Source of the DNA: Chloroflexota bacterium
GTDB taxonomy: Bacteria > Chloroflexota > Anaerolineae > Aggregatilineales > Phototrophicaceae
Assembly: GCA_026707745.1 (NCBI GenBank)
Contig: JAPOWG010000040.1
Span: 55,770-119,769, forward strand
DNA length: 64,000 bases
Direction: 5' to 3'
Shown here: piece after piece, positions 17,721 through 24,382 of the stretch
How the letters are laid out: the number at the start of each line of letters is the position of its first letter
Numbering within the stretch: the first letter of the stretch is position 1
Made by a program: the position numbers and the translations under genes
The notes under the pieces: generated by a model
Told to the model about the DNA's origin: nothing
The model's database searches: none
What the model saw: the letters and a program-made list of their open reading frames with translations, nothing else

Positions 17721-18634
17721 AGCCAGTTGCGTTTGCGGAAATAGACTAGCATCAGGATGGCGATCAGTAACATGGCGCCGGAGGTGATTATAAAGGCGTT
17801 GTGATCGTCGGCAAAGGGAAGCTCGATGTTCATGCCATAGATGCTGGAAATGAGCGTGAGCGGCAGCATGATGACGGAGATGACGGTGAGGATGCGCATG
17901 ACCTCGTTGATGCGATAGCTGGCGAGCGTATCGGCGGTTTCGGCGAAGCTGTTGATGACCTCGTAGTTTTCGTCGACGATATCGCGCAGCTTGAAGAGGT
18001 GATCGGCGATATCGCCGAAGTATTCTTCCATCTCGTCGTGCAGGATGGGATGCTGGACGGTTTCGAGCTGCTGCACGATGGGGATCTGTTGGCGGATGAT
18101 GCGGCGCAGGGAGATGATATCGCGGCGCAGCAGAGCGATCTCCTGGATGACGCGCTTGGCGTTGGATTCGAAGAGCGCGTCTTCGATGGCGTGGATGCGC
18201 TTGTCCACCTTGCCCAGGATGGGGAAGACGTAATCCACCAGTTGATCGATGAGCGTATGGAAAGCGTGGTTGGCGCCGCGCCCCAGCAGGCGCTCGCGCT
18301 CGGCGGCGTCGGATTCGCAGCGTTCGACCAGGCTGACCAGCGGCTTGAGCAGGCCGTTGTGCACGGTGACGACGTAGTCGCGGCCGACGAAGAAATCGAC
18401 TTCGGCGGCGCGGGAGAGTTCGTGGCGGGAATCCCAGAGCGGGAAATGCATGACGGCGAAGATGTAGTCGTCGTCCTGGTCGAGCTTGGGGCGCTCGATA
18501 GGGCTGCGTATGTCCTCCAGGTTGAGCGGGTGAAAGTAGGGATAGCGCTCGCGCAGGGCGTCGACATCGGCTTGGCTGGGGTGCGCCAAGTCGAGCCAGG
18601 TGAGGTCGCCGTGGGTGATGATGCGGGTGGTCAT
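17717..18634 (-). CDS. corA: CorA-family divalent cation transporter
   Basis: It moves Mg2+ (or Co2+/Ni2+) across the cytoplasmic membrane as a pentamer. The 305-residue product has the soluble alpha/beta N-terminal domain, a long stalk helix (about 190-245), TM1 before the invariant YGMN (266-269), and TM2 ending in the basic tail FRKRNWL. The YGMN and periplasmic loop NIELPFADDHNAF are as expected for this family. It is translationally coupled to rnd downstream. Confidence 0.93.
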   Translation of the reverse strand: MTTRIITHGDLTWLDLAHPSQADVDALRERYPYFHPLNLEDIRSPIERPKLDQDDDYIFAVMHFPLWDSRHELSRAAEVDFFVGRDYVVTVHNGLLKPLVSLVERCESDAAERERLLGRGANHAFHTLIDQLVDYVFPILGKVDKRIHAIEDALFESNAKRVIQEIALLRRDIISLRRIIRQQIPIVQQLETVQHPILHDEMEEYFGDIADHLFKLRDIVDENYEVINSFAETADTLASYRINEVMRILTVISVIMLPLTLISSIYGMNIELPFADDHNAFIITSGAMLLIAILMLVYFRKRNWL

Positions 18635-18680
18635 GGGGGTGATTTAACCACAGAGGGCTGGGAGATTTCAACCCCAGCCC

Positions 18681-18713
18681 AAGCCCCCTCCGCATCGCAA
18701 TGGAGAGGGGGCT
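18681..18713. repeat. CT-rich palindromic repeat
   Basis: AAGCCCCCTC is followed by a short imperfect centre and GAGAGGGGGCTTT. The same design recurs at 20570-20603 and 34247-34274, so it is a dispersed element rather than a dedicated terminator. Confidence 0.7.
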
Positions 18714-18938
18714 TTGTCGACGTTGCGCGGGCATGTGTTTTCGGCGGGGAGCTCTAATCGCCAGATTGCCGGCATGCCGCCGGAAAAAATGTTTTTTCGG
18801 CAGTTTGGCAGTTTGCGACGAAGATTCAGTTGTTAAGGCGCAAGTGAGGACAGGGTAACATGGATTTGGGATGGAAGGGCGACTAAATAGTCGCGTTTTG
18901 GATTCACCACTGAGGTACAGAGATTTTTTTTCACCACA

Positions 18939-18960
18939 GGTCGCGTAGACACTGACCGTC
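18939..18960. repeat. Copy of the GTAGACACTGACC repeat core
   Basis: The sequence GGTCGCGTAGACACTGACC plus GTC matches those at 39126-39147 and 47318-47339, and partly 23487-23510. It is the inner part of a composite palindromic repeat. Confidence 0.65.
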
Positions 18961-19143
18961 AAGACGCGAAGGGCGCGCAGGACAAGGGTTTTGCCGCAGA
19001 AGCCGTTGGGGTCTTGGGTGATGCCGCGAGGCGCGGACAGGGCGAGAACTGTAAGATAATTGTAAGTTTGATGCAAGCGAAATTTAGTACTATCGGCAGG
19101 TAGAGAAAACAAGGCAGTCATATTGCGCAACGAGGAGCGGCGC

Positions 19144-19608
19144 ATGAAGAAGCGGAGACAGACGCGGGTCCAGAAGAAACGGAAGCAGGCGTTGTTGTTC
19201 ATTGCCATTGGCGCGATCGCGCTGGTGGCGATCGCCGCGGCTGCGATCCTGTCCAATGTCGCGCAAGAGGGTCAGGCGTTCACAGTTGAGGTTCAACCGG
19301 CCTTGCTGTCCCAAGAGGGAGAGGCAGGCGCGACGCTCTTCAAGATGAATTGCCAGGTCTGTCATGGTCCGAACGCGGCGGGCAGTAAGCTGGGGCCGCC
19401 GCTGATCCATGACATTTACAATCCGGGGCACCACTCGGATGAAGCCTTCTATCTGGCCGCGGCGACGGGCGTGCGGCAGCATCATTGGCCCTACGGCGAC
19501 ATGCCGCCGCAGCCGCAGGTTGCGCGGGAGGAAGTTAGCAAGATCATCCGTTACATTCGCGAAATGCAGGAGGCGAACGGGATTGTGTATAAGCCGCATA
19601 GCATGTGA
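19144..19608 (+). CDS. Membrane-anchored monoheme cytochrome c
   Basis: The 154-residue electron carrier starts at ATG 19144 with GAGGAG 7 bases upstream. A very basic N-terminus (MKKRRQTRVQKKRKQ) precedes one uncleaved membrane helix (17-38), so the heme domain sits outside. Heme binding is by CQVCH (70-74), with a probable distal Met in GDMPPQP (Met120). The fold resembles small class I cytochromes c. It stands apart from the main cytochrome cluster 4 kb downstream and has no partner gene beside it. Confidence 0.88.
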   Translation: MKKRRQTRVQKKRKQALLFIAIGAIALVAIAAAAILSNVAQEGQAFTVEVQPALLSQEGEAGATLFKMNCQVCHGPNAAGSKLGPPLIHDIYNPGHHSDEAFYLAAATGVRQHHWPYGDMPPQPQVAREEVSKIIRYIREMQEANGIVYKPHSM

Positions 19609-19867
19609 GGCGGCGGGGGATTCACCACAGAGGCGCAGAAGTAGTACCAAGTAAGTAATGAGAATACGGAGATGTCGCCATTCTACCCCATCCCCGGCCA
19701 TCGCCCCCTCGGTCCCCCCGCCTCACGGGGGGAAGTATCCCGAATCATCGGGGAAGGGTGACTCGTCGTCGCAGTTGATATTTTTGCATGACTTACTTGG
19801 TTTTACTGAGGCACAGAGATTTTTTTATCACAAAGGCACGAAGGATAAGGTCTTCGGCTTGGGGTCA
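19609..19867. other. Spacer with repeat fragments
   Basis: It contains a 'CACCACAGAGGCGCAGA' motif at 19623, a G/C-rich inverted stretch near 19710-19735 (TCCCCCCGC...GGGGGGA) and a second 'ACTGAGGCACAGAG' motif near 19805. No coding signal is seen. Confidence 0.5.
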
Positions 19868-20065
19868 TTAGCCCAGGAAATGCATAAGCATAGCAGATAA
19901 GGCGGCAAAGAGGGCGAACTGTGCGCTCACGAGCCACATGATAAGCAGCCTGGTATGGCGTTTCAAATCGGCTTTGGTTACTAGATGGGGCAAGGTCGCT
20001 TTGATGGCCGTGATGCGCTCGCTGTTTGATCGTGCTGCAGCTTCTTGCGGGAGGCTGGATTCCAA
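19868..20065 (-). CDS. Small coiled-coil/membrane protein, copy 1
   Basis: I do not recognise this 65-residue protein, but it is paralogous to the next gene: both contain RSNSERITAIxATLPHLxTxAD. Here the N-terminal half is followed by one membrane segment (about 44-64). The start would be TTG at 20065, placed after CGGAG at the same spacing as the ATG of copy 2, so a start-codon change from ATG is likely. The upstream 25 bases also match copy 2 (GTGAGCGATT-type motif), so the duplication includes the promoter region. It may be weakly expressed or decaying. Confidence 0.5.
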   Translation of the reverse strand: MESSLPQEAAARSNSERITAIKATLPHLVTKADLKRHTRLLIMWLVSAQFALFAALSAMLMHFLG

Positions 20066-20192
20066 TGTAGTCTCCGATGGTTGAAGATGGCGAGATCATT
20101 ACTGACAATGAGCGATTCACAAACCTTTGCGCCTGCCCATGTCGGCATAAGTGAAGGCATGCCAGTTCGCAATTGCCGCAATCGTAACAGGA

Positions 20193-20417
20193 CTAGGCGC
20201 CGCCTTGATTGAGGTATTGCACAACGATGCCAGTCACAGCGATGGCGACCACAATCAGCCAGCGCATGGTCGTTATTTCGGATCGCAAGCTCTCAATATC
20301 GGTTCTGATGTTCGCGATATCCGCTCTTGTCGCCAAATGAGGCAAGGTTGCTTCGATGGCCGTGATGCGTTCGCTGTTGGATCGTCCGATGGCGTTTTGT
20401 GGCGGGTTGGCTTCCAT
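20193..20417 (-). CDS. Small coiled-coil/membrane protein, copy 2
   Basis: This 74-residue protein of unknown function consists of a short N-terminal segment (RSNSERITAIEATLPHLATRAD), a helical heptad-like stretch (IANIRTDIESLRSEITTM) and one C-terminal membrane helix (RWLIVVAIAVTGIVVQYL). GGAG precedes the ATG at good spacing. It is reminiscent of small tail-anchored coiled-coil proteins seen in multiple copies in Chloroflexota, but no function is known to me. Confidence 0.6.
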   Translation of the reverse strand: MEANPPQNAIGRSNSERITAIEATLPHLATRADIANIRTDIESLRSEITTMRWLIVVAIAVTGIVVQYLNQGGA

Positions 20418-20569
20418 TGCTGAGCTCCGGTGTTTGAGGATGGTAGAACTATAACAGAAAGTGAGCGATTTGCAAACATTTGGGTTCGGTAATGGTGGAT
20501 TCACCACAGAGCGCACAGAGGGATTCTAACCACGTGTCGCGGGTTGCCTATACCACCCCCACGCCCAAA

Positions 20570-20603
20570 CCCCTCCCTCATTAAAGAGGGAGGGGGCTTT
20601 TTT
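20570..20603 (+). repeat. CT-rich hairpin with T tract
   Basis: The perfect arms CCCCTCCCTC and GAGGGAGGGG (loop ATTAAA) are followed by GC and six T. It could terminate plus-strand transcription, but no plus-strand gene ends here. Sequence relatives at 18681 and 34247 show it belongs to a dispersed repeat family. Confidence 0.65.
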
Positions 20604-20620
20604 CTACTTTGATGCAGGCG

Positions 20621-20712
20621 CTAGGCATGGGCGGAGTCGTCGCGGAAGGGCAGTTTCGCGAGGTGTTCGACGATGTCGACGGCGCGCAGGCTGACAGTGA
20701 TGACGCGCTCGA
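20621..20712 (-). pseudogene. Remnant coding fragment (LIERVITVSLRAVDIVEHL)
   Basis: On the minus strand a frame reads LIERVITVSLRAVDIVEHL and ends with a stop at 20621. A degenerate relative occurs at 22964-23045 (ERVIT, IDIVEALAKHP, stop). Such paired fragments suggest leftovers of a duplicated gene. No start or longer frame is present. The parent family is not recognised. Confidence 0.4.
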
Positions 20713-20733
20713 TGAGCTTGAGGCTAGGCGCGC

Positions 20734-21726
20734 CTAGCCTGCGGGCGGCAGGTAGACGACCGAGCCGGGACCGGGCATGCGGCCGCAGATGGTATCGCCC
20801 ACAAGGTATGTTGACAGAAAGGATTGCGCGCGGGGGCTGGTCCTGGCGTCGAGGTAGACCAGCCGACCTTCCGTGCCATGGAAGCAGACCTCGCCGCCCT
20901 CATCGGCGCCGGGTCCCCAAATATCGACCGCGTCAATGGGATTCTCGTCAATGATCCATTTAACGCCGATGCCGGCGGCGTTGATGCGATTGACGCCGGT
21001 ATGCGGCCGAGTGATAGCATCCGAGCGAGCAAGTTTTTCGGGACTGGACAAGCCGCTGGTACCGCCTTGACTGCTGGACGGGCTGGGGACCCATGTTTTG
21101 TCGCAATAACCCTGGATGTCCGGGCAGCGGTAGCCGAAACTGCGCAAGTCGGGATAGGCGATGTCGTACGGGGATTGCCCTCTCGCCCGCGCTTGCGCCT
21201 GTCGCCTGCCGATTTCCGCGATATACCTCTCCAATACCTTTAGGTTATCGATGAACCAGGGCGGGCTGGGCCGGCAGGTAAACTGACCGCCGTGGACCTG
21301 TTGATCGCAAGTTTGGCCACCCTCATGTTCAACAGGCTGGGCCGAGGGATGGTTGGGCGGCGGGTCGCAGTCAATCGTGTGTGAGATGCTGGTATGAGCC
21401 ATGTGTCCATTCTGGAATGCCACATCTGCGGAGATTGATTTTTTGCCGCAGTCAGCATAGGTATGCGTCACGTTCTTGTAGTACTTCTCTGAGCTGGGAC
21501 CCGAATTTGAGTGTGCTTCATCGCCCCAGTGAACGGAAAAACTTTTTACATGCTCAGTGAAAGATACCTGAACTGTAACCGTGTTCCCGCGTTCCGCCCA
21601 TATACGCAGGCGCGCGCTCTGCGCCTGAACGGCCACAGGCGCAAGCAGCAGCGCCAGCAGAAGGAGGCCGGCCCAGCCTCTGGCATATGCCCTTGTCAGG
21701 CAAGATATTCTGTCTTTTGGCGTCAT
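20734..21726 (-). CDS. Secreted PKD-like protein with conserved C-terminal domain, copy 1
   Basis: The 330-residue exported protein starts at 21726, with AAAGGA upstream. Its signal peptide ends near APVAVQAQS. Residues about 28-105 form a PKD/Ig-like beta domain (VHWGDE, then HTYADCG). The C-terminal domain is unrecognised and nearly identical in copy 2: RINAAGIGVKWI, DENPIDAVDIWGPGA, GGEVCFHGTEGRLVYLDA and GPGSVVYLPP. The even number of cysteines suggests disulfides and extracellular life. A surface or matrix role is plausible but unproven. Confidence 0.75.
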   Translation of the reverse strand: MTPKDRISCLTRAYARGWAGLLLLALLLAPVAVQAQSARLRIWAERGNTVTVQVSFTEHVKSFSVHWGDEAHSNSGPSSEKYYKNVTHTYADCGKKSISADVAFQNGHMAHTSISHTIDCDPPPNHPSAQPVEHEGGQTCDQQVHGGQFTCRPSPPWFIDNLKVLERYIAEIGRRQAQARARGQSPYDIAYPDLRSFGYRCPDIQGYCDKTWVPSPSSSQGGTSGLSSPEKLARSDAITRPHTGVNRINAAGIGVKWIIDENPIDAVDIWGPGADEGGEVCFHGTEGRLVYLDARTSPRAQSFLSTYLVGDTICGRMPGPGSVVYLPPAG

Positions 21727-21788
21727 GGTAACGTGTCCTTTCATGAATTCTTTTATTAGACTAAAGATATGCAGAACTATAGGAAGGC

Positions 21789-21808
21789 GGGCGACCCAAG
21801 GGCCGCCC
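21789..21808. repeat. GGGCGACC-type palindromic repeat
   Basis: GGGCGACCC-AAG-GGCCGCCC is an imperfect palindrome between the two PKD-like genes. It is one of a dispersed family (39066, 43448, 47303, 47368). Confidence 0.6.
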
Positions 21809-21839
21809 TACATTTTCTGAAGGTTGAGGCGGTCCGCGC

Positions 21840-22775
21840 CTAGCCTTCGGGCGGCAGGTAGACGACCGAGCCGGGACCGGGCATGGTCCCGCAGATGCTG
21901 TCGCCCTTCACGGTGGTTGACAGAAAGGATTGGGCGCGGGGGCTGGTCCTGGCGTCGAGGTAGACCAGTCGCCCTTCCGTGCCCGTGAAGCAGACCTCGC
22001 CGCCGTCTTGGGCGCCGGGTCCCCAGACATCGACCGCGTCAATGGGATTCTCGTCTACGATCCATTTGACGCCGATGCCGGCGGCATTGATGCGCTGGAT
22101 CCCGGCGCCAGCTCGTTTCACAACTTCCGAGCCTTTGAAACTGTCAGGATTGGACAAGCCGCTGTGGCCGCCTTCTTTGCGGCCCGGGCTAAGGATCCAA
22201 TCGGTCGGACAATTGCCCTGGGCATCCGGGCAGCGATAGCCATAGCTGCTCAAGGGGCGCCTGTTTTTATCTGCAGCGGCCCTCTTCAATGCTCGCCTGT
22301 TCTCGAGGAAGTAGGACGGGACGGGCCGGCAGGCAAAATGCCCTGGACTGATTTCAATATCACAAGTGACCGCCCCGGCCCAGGTCGGATCATCAACAGT
22401 AGACTGGGTGGGCGAGCAGCCAACGGTGATTGACATGCTATCGCTGCCGCTGCCGCCGCCGTGGAAGGACACGCTTACGGAGATCGATTTTACACCGCAG
22501 TCTTCATATTCATGCCTCGAACGCGCGCTGCGGGAGTCGGCCTTGGGACTTGTGCTTGAGGAACTGCCATCGCCCCAGTTAAATCTAACCGTACTTGCCC
22601 GAGCCCCGAAGTGTACGGTAGCGGAAATACTGTTCCCGGCACCTTGACTGGCGGTTAAGCCTACGGTCTGCGCCTGAACGGCGAAAGGCGCGAGCAGCAA
22701 TGTCATGCATAAAAAAGCAGCCCCTCCTCGAAGAAATGTCCTGAGTGCTGGATGAACTATATTCTTGATAATCAT
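21840..22775 (-). CDS. Secreted PKD-like protein with conserved C-terminal domain, copy 2
   Basis: This 311-residue paralog of the gene at 20734 has a signal peptide ending near APFAVQAQT and a PKD-like N-terminal domain (VRFNWGDGSSSS, then HEYEDCG). Its C-terminal domain shares long exact blocks with copy 1 (RTSPRAQSFLST, GEVCF, TEGRLVYLDAR, GSVVYLPP). The N-terminal domains have diverged far more than the C-terminal ones. That suggests the C-terminal domain does a conserved job, and the N-terminal domain varies with its ligand or simply drifts. Confidence 0.75.
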   Translation of the reverse strand: MIIKNIVHPALRTFLRGGAAFLCMTLLLAPFAVQAQTVGLTASQGAGNSISATVHFGARASTVRFNWGDGSSSSTSPKADSRSARSRHEYEDCGVKSISVSVSFHGGGSGSDSMSITVGCSPTQSTVDDPTWAGAVTCDIEISPGHFACRPVPSYFLENRRALKRAAADKNRRPLSSYGYRCPDAQGNCPTDWILSPGRKEGGHSGLSNPDSFKGSEVVKRAGAGIQRINAAGIGVKWIVDENPIDAVDVWGPGAQDGGEVCFTGTEGRLVYLDARTSPRAQSFLSTTVKGDSICGTMPGPGSVVYLPPEG

Positions 22776-23471
22776 GATAAGTAGGCCTTTCGGTACTTTG
22801 TACTAATAGATAAAGCAAGTCGTTGACCGGGCAATCGCAATTGCCCGTCTGAAACTGACAGTTATTATATTAGACATTATTCCTGCTAGCAAGTTTTGCC
22901 ACAGGGGCTGGGCGCATAACTGGCGACACTGACTGCCAAGTCACTAGGGACAGAAGGCAATTGTTATTTGTAGGCGAGGATGGGGTGTTTTGCAAGCGCT
23001 TCGACGATGTCGATGGCGCAGGCTGACGTGATGACACGCTCTGGAGTTACGTAGATCGTGAATTTGTCTTAATAGATTAGTAATTAAAACTCATAATATA
23101 AATTAGAAAACGGATTTGCCCAAGTGCGTTGTTCAACGTCGACGCAATGCAGGCAACCCTTGATTCGAAGTAATTGCAGGAAGCGCGCATCGCCTAGAAT
23201 TCCGGTCAATTGGAAAACCATTTAGGGAGTGGCCCATGCAGCAATTGAATCGATCTCAAAGAGATTTCGTCTAGGCTCCAGTAGATGTGCAGGGCAAGAT
23301 CTGGACAAATAGACATGCGGAAAATCGTGAACAGTTGAAAGCGGCGGTCCTAGCTAGCGCAACCGTGCTGAATGCCAGGCTTCTGTGGCTCCAGATAAAG
23401 CTCTGTTTTGCACTCCGATATTCTTCTTTGAGATTCCAATAACATTAACTCGCGACAATGAGCGAATTTGC

Positions 23472-23518
23472 GGGCGACTCTGCACTGCGCGTAGACACTG
23501 CAGGTCAGTCGCCCCTAG
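23472..23518. repeat. Composite palindromic repeat with GTAGACACTG core
   Basis: GGGCGAC is followed by GCGTAGACACTG and then GTCGCCCCTAG. The layout is that of the copy at 39113-39159, with a few changes in the centre. Confidence 0.65.
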
Positions 23519-23623
23519 CCTTGTCAGGCAGAGACCATTTGGCGACAATTTTGGGTCATGGCAAGCAGCAGATTCGTCCGATTTGAGCACCTCTCAAAAG
23601 CGAAATCCACAAAGGTTTATACT

Positions 23624-23652
23624 TTGACACCCCTATGAGATTGTGATATATT
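23624..23652 (+). promoter_or_regulatory. Sigma70-type promoter of the Rieske/cytochrome b cluster
   Basis: TTGACA at 23624-23629 and TATATT at 23647-23652 are separated by 17 bases. The first gene starts about 95 bases downstream, leaving a leader with no obvious hairpin. Confidence 0.8.
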
Positions 23653-23745
23653 TAACAAAAGCAGAAATCAGGCTCGTAATGTAAATCGTAATAATTCGGG
23701 AAACGGCGTTATCAGTCCCTTGGCTGGGAAGGACGACGACAGAAT

Positions 23746-24342
23746 ATGGCTACTGCACAATCCGCACGACCGACATCCATGAGCGCCGCGGTCGCCAGGC
23801 CGGCTGCCGCGCCGGGCGTCCAGGTGACAGCGCCGAGCCGGCGCGAGTTCCTCAATTACATTTGGGTGGCGTCGACCCTGTTGGCGCTGGGGGAAACGGC
23901 CGCTGCGCTGATCTGGTTCGCTTTCCCGCGCTTCAAAGAGGGCGAATTCGGCGGCACCTTCGCCTTCGATCCGGCGGAACTGCCGGGCGCCGGCGCGGCG
24001 CCGGTGACGGTGGCGTCGGGACGTTTTCATATTGCACATACGCAAGACGGTCTGCGGGCTTTGTACCAGGTCTGCACGCATCTGGGCTGCTTGCCGAAAT
24101 GGGTGCCGACCAATTTCCGCTTCGAATGCCCATGCCACGGCTCGAAGTTCCAACTCAACGGTCAGTGGATCGAGGGTCCGGCGCCGCGCAATCTGGATCG
24201 CTTCATCGCCACGGTCACCTATGCCGATGGCAGTACCGTGGTCACGCCGGCTGACGGCGGACCCATCCCGCTGGATCTCACGCAGGAGATCACGAGCATA
24301 CAGATTGATACCGGCGCGCGCATTGTCGGAGAATTGCATTGA
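23746..24342 (+). CDS. Rieske [2Fe-2S] protein of a cytochrome bc-type complex
   Basis: It takes the first electron from quinol in a bc-type complex and passes it to cytochrome c. The 198-residue protein carries the two Rieske boxes CTHLGC (110-115) and CPCHG (128-132), with the disulfide Cys in each. A single membrane helix (about 38-60) follows SRREFL (31-36), a twin-arginine-like signal that fits Tat export of the folded cluster. It is first in the cluster and followed by cytochrome b after 40 bases. Confidence 0.93.
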   Translation: MATAQSARPTSMSAAVARPAAAPGVQVTAPSRREFLNYIWVASTLLALGETAAALIWFAFPRFKEGEFGGTFAFDPAELPGAGAAPVTVASGRFHIAHTQDGLRALYQVCTHLGCLPKWVPTNFRFECPCHGSKFQLNGQWIEGPAPRNLDRFIATVTYADGSTVVTPADGGPIPLDLTQEITSIQIDTGARIVGELH

Positions 24343-24382
24343 ACCGGCAAATGGTTAAGCTGCTTTAAGGCGAGGAGCATCT

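Larger units (their letters stand above)
18635..19143. other. Repeat-rich spacer
   Basis: There is no credible gene. It holds an 'ACCACAGAGG'-type motif at 18652, a CT-rich hairpin at 18681-18713, a second variant 'CACCACTGAGG' at 18905, and the motif GGTCGCGTAGACACTGACCGTC at 18939-18960 that recurs elsewhere. The last 60 bases precede the cytochrome c gene. Confidence 0.6.
22776..23745. other. 970-base spacer with relics
   Basis: No credible gene is seen. It holds a perfect palindrome at 22828-22847 (CGGGCAATCG-CAATTGCCCG type), the coding relic at 22964-23045, a motif GACAATGAGCGAATTTGC at 23455 like that upstream of the small coiled-coil genes, a composite repeat at 23472-23518, and the promoter of the cytochrome cluster at 23624-23652. 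It looks like the scar of deleted accessory genes. Confidence 0.6.

Noticed and set aside
17801..18757. A long plus-strand frame opposite corA
   Set aside because: It is the complement of a clear CorA gene with its YGMN motif; the Asp/Val-rich composition is a codon-bias artefact.
16575..19256. A single 893-codon minus-strand frame
   Set aside because: Only the last 381 codons (RNase D) are real. The rest runs antiparallel in frame across corA and repeats, is Arg/His/Pro-rich and has no homology I can see.
20570..20603. Dedicated intrinsic terminator
   Set aside because: No plus-strand gene ends nearby and related hairpins occur at other places, so it is listed as a repeat, although it could terminate transcription.
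18635..23745. A CRISPR array in the repeat-rich region
   Set aside because: The repeats are palindromic, irregularly spaced and dispersed across the window, with no regular spacers and no cas genes.
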